Assembly: GCA_002314525.1 (NCBI GenBank)
Contig: DCGE01000176.1
Coordinates: 158-11,779 of the forward strand
Direction of reading: 5' to 3'
DNA length: 11,622 nucleotides
Source: Prevotellaceae bacterium UBA1786
GTDB lineage: Bacteria > Bacteroidota > Bacteroidia > Bacteroidales > Bacteroidaceae
Under the pieces are notes generated by a model. That model was given only the letters and a program-made list of their open reading frames with translations, was not told the DNA's origin and ran no database searches. Positions 1-7,339 of this stretch are shown here, piece by piece. A program made the translations under genes and the position numbers. Numbering within the stretch: position 1 is the first letter of the stretch; every line of letters begins with the position of its first letter.

Positions 1-448
1 TGTCGTAGGCATCCTGGCAGTCCTTCATGATAGCAAGACAGTAAGACAGCCTGTCCGAGAGTCGGCTGACGAGCGATGTCAATTCCGGATCTCCCTTACA
101 TGCAGCCATCGACATAGCAAGGGCTGATACATAATGACCTCCAACATGACCCTCAAGACTCCAGTCGGGTTGTCCCCAATTGCCGAAAGACGGGTGTTTG
201 CTGGTCCACCCGAAGTATTTTGAACCGGCAAGGTCGCTCAGTCCTGCTTCGCGGATAAAGGGACACATAAGCCTATCGGCATCGTATTTCAGAAGAAGTT
301 CGGAATTTGTAACAAGCGAAGTCTTCATCGGACCATCGAGCAGGACTACTTTCTCCAAATCGAAATGCTGAGGATAGAGAACTGACTGTGCATCTGCCGT
401 AAAATTCCACGCAATAGCTAATATGACTATAAATAATACTTTCTTCAT
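1..448 (-). CDS. Beta-L-arabinofuranosidase, DUF1680 (GH127/GH146-type), N-terminal part
   Basis: The visible 149 codons run open from an ATG at 448 to the left edge, so the C-terminal part is missing. Residues 1-20 are a signal peptide (MKK start, hydrophobic core, cleavage probably after ADA), so the enzyme is exported. The following text reads like the start of the DUF1680 (alpha/alpha)6-barrel family: FDLEKVVLLDGPMKTS, then Asn-x-Glu-Leu-Leu, DADRLMCPFIREAGL, and the glycine/histidine segment LEGHVGGHYVSALAM at about residues 100-114. Members of GH127 and GH146 release beta-L-arabinofuranose from plant glycans such as arabinan side chains and hydroxyproline-rich glycoproteins. The catalytic Glu and Cys residues of this family lie further downstream, outside the window, so activity cannot be judged. 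It is divergent from the GH5-GH43 operon, which fits a shared arabinose-related locus. Family assignment is confident; choosing between GH127 and GH146 is not possible from this fragment. Confidence 0.86.
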   Translation of the reverse strand, partial: MKKVLFIVILAIAWNFTADAQSVLYPQHFDLEKVVLLDGPMKTSLVTNSELLLKYDADRLMCPFIREAGLSDLAGSKYFGWTSKHPSFGNWGQPDWSLEGHVGGHYVSALAMSMAACKGDPELTSLVSRLSDRLSYCLAIMKDCQDAYD

Positions 449-459
449 ACTGATTAATA

Positions 460-473
460 TAAGAATTAAGAAT
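460..473. repeat. Tandem 7-bp repeat, two exact units of TAAGAAT
   Basis: Two perfect adjacent copies of a heptamer lie 12-25 bases upstream of the start codon of the DUF1680 gene, inside its presumed leader. This is one of four places in the window with 7-bp periodicity. A gain or loss of a unit would change the leader length but no protein. In such AT-rich DNA a two-unit repeat could arise by chance. Confidence 0.6.
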
Positions 474-497
474 GGTTATTATCCAAGTTTTACATCG

Positions 498-505
498 CAA
501 AATTA
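498..505 (-). promoter_or_regulatory. Bacteroidetes -7 promoter element of the DUF1680 gene
   Basis: The minus strand reads TAATTTTG, an exact match to the Bacteroidetes -7 consensus TAnnTTTG, followed by GC as is common. It would start transcription around 490, leaving a leader of roughly 40 bases before the ATG at 448. No convincing TTG/TTTG -33 element is seen at the usual 19-21 base distance, so the promoter may be weak or activator-dependent. Assignment is by motif only. Confidence 0.5.
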
Positions 506-602
506 CAAAATTATTCTTTATTATCATCTATTTTCATATTGAATGTTACGAAAATTAAAGCAAAAAATACTTTTTCTTATAGTTTATGTCATTTTTTATT
601 CG

Positions 603-610
603 TTACTTTG
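603..610 (+). promoter_or_regulatory. Probable -7 promoter element of the GH5-GH43 operon
   Basis: The sequence TTACTTTG followed by CA matches the Bacteroidetes -7 consensus TAnnTTTG except at the second base. Transcription from here would start near 617, only about 20 bases before the ATG at 636. This matters for start choice, because an in-frame ATG at 543 would lie upstream of the transcript. The -33 region near 580 has only a poor match, as often seen for induced carbohydrate genes. Confidence 0.4.
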
Positions 611-635
611 CAGTTGCAACAAACCATATTTAAAA

Positions 636-3600
636 ATGAAAGGAAATACACTGATTGTAATTATTATGTTGATGTGCTTTTCTGCATTCTCAAAAGCACA
701 GATTCCGTTTGGAAACACACCGCCGCTTCATGTAGAAGGGAAGTGGGTCAAAGACCACAACGGCAACAAGGTTGTGTTGCACGGAGTGATGGATACTCCG
801 AGCGCATGGTTCAACGGTGGACGCTGGGGATGGAACTACGACTCCAACGGTGTTACGAAATGTATCGATTACTTCGACAAACTCTTCACAGCCATCACCG
901 ATACTGTCCACGGTGCTTACTGCAATGTGTTCCGTCTGCACCTTGATCCGGCATGGACCAACGACAACAGCTATCAGTACTGTGAGAAGACAGGCGATGG
1001 GGAGGCTGACATCCAGCACTTCAACCCTACACGTCTGAAGACATATATGAAACAGCTCTACTGGAAGATCATCCAGAAGGCCTTGAAACACGGACTCTAC
1101 GTCATCGTACGTCCTCCTGGAGTATGTCCGGGCAACATCAACGTGAATGGTGTATATAACAAATACCTCATGGAGGTATGGGACATCGTAACCCAGAACG
1201 ACTCCATACTCAAATATTCAGGTCAGGTGAGCATAGAACTCGCCAACGAACCTATCAACCTCTACGATGCAAACGGCAAAAGCAGTGTCACAGCCAAACA
1301 TGACTTCTTCCAGCCGATTGTCAACAAGATGCGTCAGAATGGTTACACAGGAATCATCTGGGTGCCGGGAACCGGCTATCAGTCAAGTTATCAGGACTAC
1401 GCCACAAACCCTATTACCGGCTACAACATTGGCTATGCAGTGCATAACTACAGCGGATGGTACGGTCAGGAAGACAGCAATGCCAACGGCGGAACCTTCG
1501 TGGTCAACTTCAGAAAGCAGGTCCCGGTAGTCGAGACAAGTCCTATCATGGTGACCGAAATCGACTGGAGTCCTCAGAACAAGAATGAGATCGACCACTA
1601 CAACGAACAAGGGCAGCCTGTCTACAAGAACTACGGAACATGGGCAACGGCAAGTACCTCGAAATGGGGAGTGGCATGGAAGAAGGTGATGGACTATTAT
1701 GGCAATATCGGCATGACTCTTACCGGCACCGGTGATTATATTGATATCGACAAGTCGATTGCCACCAATCCAGCACACGCCGTCGTTGCTTTTGACGGTA
1801 ATCCTGAATGCTGTGCGCAGGCTTGCTTCGACTGGTATAAGGAATATGCACAGAAGGATTATCCTCATGCTGACTACTCTCGTAAGTGGAGTGCCGACCT
1901 CGGCAACGGAAAATACAAGAACCCTATCCTCAATGCCGACTTCCCTGACCCTGACGTCATACGTGTAGGCGATACATTCTACATGGTGACTACCACCATG
2001 TTCCATTTCCCTGGGGCTACCATCCTGAAGTCAAAGGACCTTGTCAACTGGCAGTACTGCTGCAATCCTCTTGAACAGATAGATGACAACAACGCCTACA
2101 ACCTTCTTTCAGGTGCCAACCATTATTCACAGGGACAGTGGGCATCGAGCCTCAACTACTCCAACGGCACATTCTACTTGTATTTCATATGCTACGGACG
2201 CGACGGTGTTGACAACACGAAAAATATCATGCTCACCACTTCCGACCCTGAAGGCAAATGGGATATGCAATACTGGGACAAGCACTACTACGACAGCGGA
2301 TGGCTGTTCGACGAAGGTGAAAACGGTGACGGAAACGTCTATGTTGCATGTGGAATCGGTGATATCTACGTTGCCAAACTCCGACGCAGCGACCTCCGCG
2401 AATTGTCAAGCACGATGGTTCTGTCCTTGGGCAACGGTCTGGAGGGCTCTCACATGTACCATATAGGTGATTACTACTATATCTATGCCACTTACGGTGG
2501 AACCGAGGGTAGCCAGACCATCTTCCGTTCCAAGAATCCTATGGGCCCATACGAGGAACATGAAGGCCGTGTATTCGCTAACCAGCACATCCACCAAGGT
2601 GCTCTCGTTGATACTCCTACCGGAGAGTGGTGGACCATTCTGTTCAAGGATGCAGGGGCCATTGGCCGCATACCTTACCTTGAACCTGTTACATGGGTTG
2701 ACGGATGGCCGATAATCGGAAAGGCCGGAGTTGATGTATCAAAGAACGGCATCGCATACAAGAAACCTACCGTTGTCACAGATCCCGTCCAATTCACCAA
2801 TACCGACTTCGGACGTACTTACCTGCCTACCAATGACACCTTCACTGATCCTAAGCTGGGTCTTCAGTGGCAGTGGAACCACAACCCTGACAATTCCGGT
2901 TGGAGCCTGTTTGAAAATCCTGGATGGCTGCGCCTGCACAGCGTAAGCGTTACCGACAATCTCTACACAGCGCGCAACTCCCTCACCCAGCGTATCATGG
3001 GTTACTCCGGAGAAGGTACTACTCAGACACGCGTCATCGACAGCTATGGAACCATCAAGATGGACATCAGCAATATGCGAGACGGCGACGTGGCTGGTAT
3101 TGCTGTATTCCAAGACCCTTACTCTGTCGGTGCCGTGAAAATGATAGGCGACAAGAAATATCTGTACAGCTACCAGTCCAACTCCGATGACTGGACAAAA
3201 CTCATCAACGAAAAGACATATACGGAAATCACGTCTGATATCATCTACCTTAGGGCAGTCGTCAACTTCGGAACCAACAAGGCAAAATTCTATTACAGTC
3301 TTGACAACCAGACATGGACTCAGTTCGGCGAGGTGATGGACATGCGCTACATTCTTTCCATCTTTGTCGGTCAGCGTTTCTACCTCTTCAACTACTCAAC
3401 AAAAGGACTGGGCGGCTATGTTGACATCGACTGGTTCTCAACCGAGCCGAAATACTCTGAGGAACTCTACTTCGGACCTGACGTACTTCATACGTACACC
3501 GAAGACGACCTGACGATGGAGAGCCTTTCCATGACAAAGACAGACTACGCCCTAACCGTAGGTTCCGCCAAGGCATTGGAGATTATCTGCAAGGCCAAAT

Positions 3601-4313
3601 CCGGAATGGAGTCGAATGTAGCATCCAACTGCAAATACTCGATAAGCAATCCAGCCGTTGCCGGAATCATCGGCGGCAGGATAGTCACATACATGGACGG
3701 CAACACCGAGATTACCGCTACATACAAAGATGCATTCGGCAATTCGGCATCAGTCGACTTCACTGTCGAAGTCAGCACCTTCCCTCTCACCAACGATGCC
3801 TTCAATCCTTCTATCTACGGTACCGGAACATTCTCTGAATCCACTAAGATTCTCAAGACCAGCCAATATGGATTCGGTGGTTGGCAGTACAGCAACAGCG
3901 TCGACCTCTCCGGGTACAACTACCTCGTAGTACGTCTGCGTCGTGGTACCACCTGCCAGCCTTCCTTCCGCCTCTTCGACTCCAACAACTACTGGTCATC
4001 ACCTTATATGTTCAATATCGGCACCAAGAAAGAGGCCGTCATCGACCTTCAGAACATGAAGACCGAAGGTGGCGACAAGGTTAATCCTTCACATATCTAC
4101 ATTGCAGGCTTCTGGTCCGACGGTTCACAGCCTATATATATAAAGGAGGTGTTCCTCAGCAACGACGGTGTGAACCCTGTAGGGATTCAGACCATGTATG
4201 AAATGAGGAGTGAGGAGTCAGAAGTGAGGAGTTATAACCTTTCCGGACAGGAAGTCGGTCCAGATTTCAAGGAAATTGTAATTAAGAACGGAAAGAAATA
4301 CTTAATCAGATAA
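636..4313 (+). CDS. Secreted multidomain GH5-GH43 glycoside hydrolase
   Basis: A 1225-residue exported enzyme carrying two catalytic domains. Residues 1-21 are a signal peptide (cleavage near SKA/Q). The GH5 domain spans about 30-415: conserved Arg100, NEP with acid/base Glu205, His270 and Tyr272, and nucleophile Glu308 in VTEID. The GH43 five-blade propeller spans about 425-700: base Asp438 in FPDPD, pKa-setting Asp553, acid Glu603 in LEGSH. A GH43 C-terminal concanavalin-like sandwich follows (about 730-940), then an Ig-like domain (about 963-1048), a CBM-like beta-sandwich (about 1050-1178) and a short tail with NLSGQ and KNGKKYLIR. GH5 members cut beta-linked backbones; GH43 members remove xylose or arabinose, so joint action on xylan-type material is likely but inferred. 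An in-frame ATG at 543 would add 31 residues, but the promoter-like element at 603 and the clean signal peptide favour 636. First gene of an operon. Confidence 0.88.
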   Translation: MKGNTLIVIIMLMCFSAFSKAQIPFGNTPPLHVEGKWVKDHNGNKVVLHGVMDTPSAWFNGGRWGWNYDSNGVTKCIDYFDKLFTAITDTVHGAYCNVFRLHLDPAWTNDNSYQYCEKTGDGEADIQHFNPTRLKTYMKQLYWKIIQKALKHGLYVIVRPPGVCPGNINVNGVYNKYLMEVWDIVTQNDSILKYSGQVSIELANEPINLYDANGKSSVTAKHDFFQPIVNKMRQNGYTGIIWVPGTGYQSSYQDYATNPITGYNIGYAVHNYSGWYGQEDSNANGGTFVVNFRKQVPVVETSPIMVTEIDWSPQNKNEIDHYNEQGQPVYKNYGTWATASTSKWGVAWKKVMDYYGNIGMTLTGTGDYIDIDKSIATNPAHAVVAFDGNPECCAQACFDWYKEYAQKDYPHADYSRKWSADLGNGKYKNPILNADFPDPDVIRVGDTFYMVTTTMFHFPGATILKSKDLVNWQYCCNPLEQIDDNNAYNLLSGANHYSQGQWASSLNYSNGTFYLYFICYGRDGVDNTKNIMLTTSDPEGKWDMQYWDKHYYDSGWLFDEGENGDGNVYVACGIGDIYVAKLRRSDLRELSSTMVLSLGNGLEGSHMYHIGDYYYIYATYGGTEGSQTIFRSKNPMGPYEEHEGRVFANQHIHQGALVDTPTGEWWTILFKDAGAIGRIPYLEPVTWVDGWPIIGKAGVDVSKNGIAYKKPTVVTDPVQFTNTDFGRTYLPTNDTFTDPKLGLQWQWNHNPDNSGWSLFENPGWLRLHSVSVTDNLYTARNSLTQRIMGYSGEGTTQTRVIDSYGTIKMDISNMRDGDVAGIAVFQDPYSVGAVKMIGDKKYLYSYQSNSDDWTKLINEKTYTEITSDIIYLRAVVNFGTNKAKFYYSLDNQTWTQFGEVMDMRYILSIFVGQRFYLFNYSTKGLGGYVDIDWFSTEPKYSEELYFGPDVLHTYTEDDLTMESLSMTKTDYALTVGSAKALEIICKAKSGMESNVASNCKYSISNPAVAGIIGGRIVTYMDGNTEITATYKDAFGNSASVDFTVEVSTFPLTNDAFNPSIYGTGTFSESTKILKTSQYGFGGWQYSNSVDLSGYNYLVVRLRRGTTCQPSFRLFDSNNYWSSPYMFNIGTKKEAVIDLQNMKTEGGDKVNPSHIYIAGFWSDGSQPIYIKEVFLSNDGVNPVGIQTMYEMRSEESEVRSYNLSGQEVGPDFKEIVIKNGKKYLIR
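4205..4232. repeat. Tandem heptamer array in coding sequence (GAGGAGT, four units)
   Basis: Four consecutive 7-bp units read GAGGAGT, GAGGAGT, CAGAAGT, GAGGAGT, the third with two differences. They encode the stretch MRSEESEVRS between the CBM-like domain and the terminal NLSGQ tail of the GH5-GH43 protein. Seven is not a multiple of three, so gain or loss of a unit by slippage would shift the frame. Adding one unit brings the TAA at 4235-4237 into frame. Removing one unit leads to the TAA at 4279-4281. Confidence 0.8.
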
Positions 4314-4322
4314 CAGAATATT

Positions 4323-5921
4323 ATGAAGAGATTTGTATTTGCGCTCATAGCAGCGCTATTCATGGCACTCAGTGCTTCAGCTCAGGGATTCAGAAATCCA
4401 GTCATCAACGCCGATGTACCAGACAACTCGCTTTGCAGAGTCGGAGACTACTATTACATGGTTTCAACCACGATGCACCTCATGCCTGGTGCACCTGTGA
4501 TGCGCAGTAAGGACCTCAAGACGTGGGAAACCATCAGCTATGTCTATGACCGTATCGACGACGGCGACCGCTACAACCTCATCGACGGCAAAACCGTCTA
4601 TGGTCAGGGACAGTGGGCTTCATGCATCCGCCATTATTTCGGCAAGTTCTATGTATGGTTCACTACCAACGGCTCTCCTAACGGTTTCCTCTATTCCGCA
4701 AAAGACCCTGCAGGACCTTGGACTCTCGTCTGCCGTCCTCCTCATTTCCACGACAGCAGTTTCTTCGTCGATGACGATGGTCGTGTATATATGTTCTACG
4801 GAACTGGCGAAGCTGTCGAACTCACTCGTGCCGTCCTTGACGAGAACGGCAAAGTATGGGGACAGGAAGCTATCCTCCGCAAGTTCACAGTACCTGTTCG
4901 CGACGGCATCGAGAACGGACTGCTTGAAGGCAACAACATGAACAAGATCAACGGCAAGTACTACCTCCTCATGATCTCATGGCCTCGTGGCGGCGTCCGC
5001 CGTGAGGTATGCTACCGCTCCGAGAGTGTTGACGGACCATGGGAAAAGAAAGTCATCCTCGACTACCCTCTCCCTCCTTTCAAGGGCGGCGGTGTAGCAC
5101 AGGGTGCCATCGTTGACTCACCTACAGGCCAGTGGCACGGCATCTTCTTCCAGGACCGCGGCGGTGTAGGTCGTGTTCCTTGCTATGTTCCTTGCCGTTG
5201 GGTCGATGGCTGGCCTATGCTCGGCGATGCCGACGGAAAGGTTCCAGATGACCTCTCTGCCAAATACATCAATCAGACTGGCATCCTCGGTTCCGACGAA
5301 TTCAATTCTGATAAACTGTCGCTTTACTGGGAATTCAACCACAATCCGGTTGACGGAGCATGGTCACTCACCGAACGTCCCGGATACCTCCGTCTGAAGA
5401 CTAGCCGCGTGGTTGACAATATCTTCGTGGCTCCTAATACCATCACCCAGCGCATGGAGGGTCCAAAGTGCACTGGTACCGTGAAACTCGACATCAGCCA
5501 CATGCAAGACGGCGACCGCTGCGGATTATCTGCATTCTGCGGACTCAGCGGCATTCTGATGATCAGCAAGGAAGGAAAGAAGGTATCTCTCCAGATGGAA
5601 GAACACAACCTCAAGCTCAACCGTCAACATGCAGTCGATAACGTCGATGTGAAGATCGGAAGCGAGAAGGCCGTAAGTCTCAGCCCGAAGAAAGCCATAT
5701 ACCTCCGTGTTGACGGTGACTTCACCGACGGGCGCGACATTGCAACATTCTCCTACAGCCTCGACGGAAAGAAGTTCGTTCCGTTCGGCACTGAGGTCAA
5801 GATGCGATTCGATATTGGCACCTTCTTCATGGGCACCAAGTTCGCCATATTCAACTATGCAACCAAACAAGTCGGAGGCTACATCGATGCCGACTGGTTC
5901 CACTTCACCCACGAAGGATAA
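4323..5921 (+). CDS. Secreted GH43 glycosidase with C-terminal beta-sandwich
   Basis: A 532-residue exported enzyme starting nine bases after the GH5-GH43 stop, so almost surely co-transcribed. Residues 1-20 are a signal peptide (cleavage after ASA). The GH43 five-blade beta-propeller covers about 23-300, with the likely catalytic base Asp34 (ADVPDNS, where the usual Pro after the Asp is Asn), pKa-modulating Asp144 (HFHDSSFF, followed by DDDG) and general acid Glu202 (LLEGNN). A concanavalin-like GH43 C-terminal domain covers about 320-530. The layout and many motifs (GQGQWAS, DSPTG, RWVDGWP, NITQR-like segment, GGYIDADWF) repeat those of the GH43 half of the upstream protein, so the two are paralogues. 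GH43 enzymes of this design are usually beta-xylosidases or alpha-L-arabinofuranosidases; specificity cannot be set from sequence alone. It lacks the Ig-like, CBM-like and tail regions. Codons are strongly C-ending, as in the upstream gene. Confidence 0.88.
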   Translation: MKRFVFALIAALFMALSASAQGFRNPVINADVPDNSLCRVGDYYYMVSTTMHLMPGAPVMRSKDLKTWETISYVYDRIDDGDRYNLIDGKTVYGQGQWASCIRHYFGKFYVWFTTNGSPNGFLYSAKDPAGPWTLVCRPPHFHDSSFFVDDDGRVYMFYGTGEAVELTRAVLDENGKVWGQEAILRKFTVPVRDGIENGLLEGNNMNKINGKYYLLMISWPRGGVRREVCYRSESVDGPWEKKVILDYPLPPFKGGGVAQGAIVDSPTGQWHGIFFQDRGGVGRVPCYVPCRWVDGWPMLGDADGKVPDDLSAKYINQTGILGSDEFNSDKLSLYWEFNHNPVDGAWSLTERPGYLRLKTSRVVDNIFVAPNTITQRMEGPKCTGTVKLDISHMQDGDRCGLSAFCGLSGILMISKEGKKVSLQMEEHNLKLNRQHAVDNVDVKIGSEKAVSLSPKKAIYLRVDGDFTDGRDIATFSYSLDGKKFVPFGTEVKMRFDIGTFFMGTKFAIFNYATKQVGGYIDADWFHFTHEG

Positions 5922-5938
5922 GACGAAACTATGTACTA

Positions 5939-5975
5939 AAAAATCTGCCACCGGAAGTTCCGATGGCAGATTTTT
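5939..5975. terminator. Bidirectional intrinsic terminator between convergent genes
   Basis: A 12-bp perfect stem pairs 5939-5950 (AAAAATCTGCCA) with 5964-5975 (TGGCAGATTTTT). Inside it CGG (5952-5954) can pair with CCG (5960-5962), leaving a small loop. A T-run follows on the plus strand and the A-run at 5938-5943 gives a T-run on the minus strand, so it can end both the GH43 operon and the OmpA-family gene. Confidence 0.88.
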
Positions 5976-5996
5976 GTTATTAATAAGTTGAATAGT

Positions 5997-7145
5997 TTAC
6001 TTTATCTTTCCTGCAACGATTGTACAACGGTTCTTGTCGTTCTCTGAGAATGGCTGAACTGTGTCACCCTTGTATTCTACCTTGAGCTGACTTGCTGGAA
6101 TGCCCTGAGCCTTGAGAGCCTCGGCTACTGATTCAGCACGCTGCTGTGAATACTTCTGGTTGATCTTTGCATTACCTGTACCCTTATCAGCATAACCGAC
6201 GATTGTGATAGTCTGGTCAGGGTGTTTCTTAGCCCATTCAACAGCCTTCTTGATGAGTTCATCAGGGTTTGGAGTGCTCTGACGGATGTCGTAGAAGATA
6301 GTCTCATCAAGCGGTTCATCAACAACCTTTGGTGCTGGAGCAGGAACCGGTGCTGGTGGAGGAGTCGGTCTGACTACTGGTGCTGGAGTTGGTGCTGGAG
6401 CAGGAACTACAACAGGAGCTGGTGCCACCTTCTTCTCTACCTTCTTGAAACCAAACTTGTAAGTGATGCCGAGCTGGGCTGTTACCATCCAGTCGTCGCT
6501 GTTGTTATGCTTTGAGTTGAAGCGGTCATCGAGGCTGTTTGCATCAACTTCAAGACCTACACTCCAATGCTTTGCGATGTTGATGTCGGCAAGGAGTCCA
6601 GCTCTGAGGTTGTGGTTGAGAAGAGACTTTCTTGTTGTGCCCTCACCCCATGCGAGTTCTGTGTCGTAAACCACTGTTGGGTATGTAGCAAGAAGTTCGT
6701 TGTATTCGTCGTTATTCCATGCATAGTTCAGACCTACACCTCCGATGAGATACAAGTCAACCAGATGACGGTGCTTCTTTGAGAAGATGTTGCTGAGGTT
6801 GAGCATGAGATCGAGGTCTGTTGTAACATAGTTATACTTGTATGTCAGAGGATCGCCTGCGGTCTTGAAACCACCTTTTGACTCCCATGCATTGACATGA
6901 AGTCGAGCACCTACTGCTGGGAAGAACATACGGCCGATGCCGAAACTTGCTGTAGGACTGATGAGATCAGTGAACTTGACATCTGTGAATGTAGTACCTA
7001 CACCACCTTGCAATTGGATGAAGTTGTAAGGATAAGGCTTGTAACCGAGTTGCTGGCATTCACCAGAACAAGACTCCTGTGCACTTGCTGCAGAGGATGC
7101 CATGATAGCCATTGCGGCTAACAAAAACAATTTGATTCTTTTCAT
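5997..7145 (-). CDS. OmpA-family outer-membrane protein with Pro/Ala linker
   Basis: A 382-residue envelope protein. Residues 1-22 are a signal peptide (cleavage after ASA). Residues about 40-233 look like an OmpA-type beta-barrel: alternating hydrophobic strands, repeated glycine/aromatic segments (GVGLNYAW, LRAGLLAD), and a last strand ending YKFGF. Residues about 240-278 form a linker of Pro, Ala and Val. Residues about 280-382 are the OmpA peptidoglycan-binding domain, with Asp320 in GYADKG and Arg336 in QQRAESV, spaced like the Asp/Arg pair that holds diaminopimelate. The usual NRRV near the end is NRCTIV. Its likely role is to tether outer membrane to cell wall, perhaps also as a porin. 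It stands alone between a shared terminator and its own promoter. Codon choice (GGT, GCT, GTA, AAC, AAG) suits an abundant protein. It is not the T9SS protein PorE, which has other domains. Confidence 0.87.
   Translation of the reverse strand: MKRIKLFLLAAMAIMASSAASAQESCSGECQQLGYKPYPYNFIQLQGGVGTTFTDVKFTDLISPTASFGIGRMFFPAVGARLHVNAWESKGGFKTAGDPLTYKYNYVTTDLDLMLNLSNIFSKKHRHLVDLYLIGGVGLNYAWNNDEYNELLATYPTVVYDTELAWGEGTTRKSLLNHNLRAGLLADINIAKHWSVGLEVDANSLDDRFNSKHNNSDDWMVTAQLGITYKFGFKKVEKKVAPAPVVVPAPAPTPAPVVRPTPPPAPVPAPAPKVVDEPLDETIFYDIRQSTPNPDELIKKAVEWAKKHPDQTITIVGYADKGTGNAKINQKYSQQRAESVAEALKAQGIPASQLKVEYKGDTVQPFSENDKNRCTIVAGKIK
6329..6407. repeat. 19-bp exact direct repeat within the OmpA linker
   Basis: The same 19 bases (TTGGTGCTGGAGCAGGAAC on the plus strand) occur at 6329-6347 and 6389-6407. 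The period is 60 bases, that is 20 codons, so recombination or slippage between the copies would remove or add 20 linker residues without changing the frame. The repeat follows from the Pro/Ala-rich coding text but is exact at the DNA level. Confidence 0.8.
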
Positions 7146-7199
7146 AATTGATGATTTAATATTTAGTACGTATATTTACAGAATTACACTTATAATCCG

Positions 7200-7230
7200 C
7201 AAAGTTAAGGAATATTATGTGATATAACAA
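7200..7230 (-). promoter_or_regulatory. Promoter of the OmpA-family gene (Bacteroidetes type)
   Basis: On the minus strand a -33 element TTG (7230-7228) is followed by exactly 20 bases and TAACTTTG (7207-7200), a full match to the TAnnTTTG -7 consensus, then CG. Transcription would start near 7193, giving a leader of about 48 bases. The 20-base spacer contains a copy of the 17-bp motif described separately, so a protein bound there would block the promoter. Confidence 0.75.
7211..7227 (-). promoter_or_regulatory. Operator-like motif copy A, within the ompA-like promoter
   Basis: On the minus strand it reads TTATATCACATAATATT, 15 of 17 bases identical to copy C near the porX promoter. It fills the spacer between the -33 and -7 elements of the OmpA-family gene. 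It is AT-rich, so some similarity is expected by chance, but its position in the promoter core makes it a candidate binding site. Confidence 0.35.
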
Positions 7231-7257
7231 TTAAAACATGTTATTAACACATTATTT

Positions 7258-7279
7258 TAATATCATTTAACATGATATT
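7258..7279 (+). promoter_or_regulatory. Operator-like motif copy B with perfect dyad
   Basis: The first 17 bases, TAATATCATTTAACATG, match copy C at 14 of 17 positions. Copy B also forms a perfect inverted repeat: AATATCAT (7259-7266), five bases TTAAC, then ATGATATT (7272-7279). It sits midway between the two divergent promoters. Such dyads are typical of dimeric regulator sites, and the weak AT-rich stem with no T-run argues against a terminator. Confidence 0.4.
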
Positions 7280-7339
7280 CGGAAAACAAGCACGATTGAC
7301 GTCTTTTCATATAAGACTAAAAATGAAAATCTGTCATCA

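Noticed and set aside
273..527. Minus-strand open frame overlapping the start of the DUF1680 gene
   Set aside because: It is in a different frame from the DUF1680 protein, which has a signal peptide and family motifs, and it would begin upstream of that gene's promoter element.
1383..2006. Minus-strand open frame (207 codons) inside the GH5-GH43 gene
   Set aside because: The plus strand carries the GH5 nucleophile region and the start of GH43 here; the antisense text looks random.
4143..4151. AAGGAGGTG, a perfect Shine-Dalgarno-like sequence inside the GH5-GH43 gene
   Set aside because: It simply encodes Lys-Glu-Val in the CBM-like domain, has no suitable start codon with an open frame just after it, and Bacteroidetes rarely depend on such sites.
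7235..7242. AACATGTT palindrome in the divergent control region
   Set aside because: Only eight bases, AT-rich and single copy; expected by chance in this stretch, and outside the three-copy motif.
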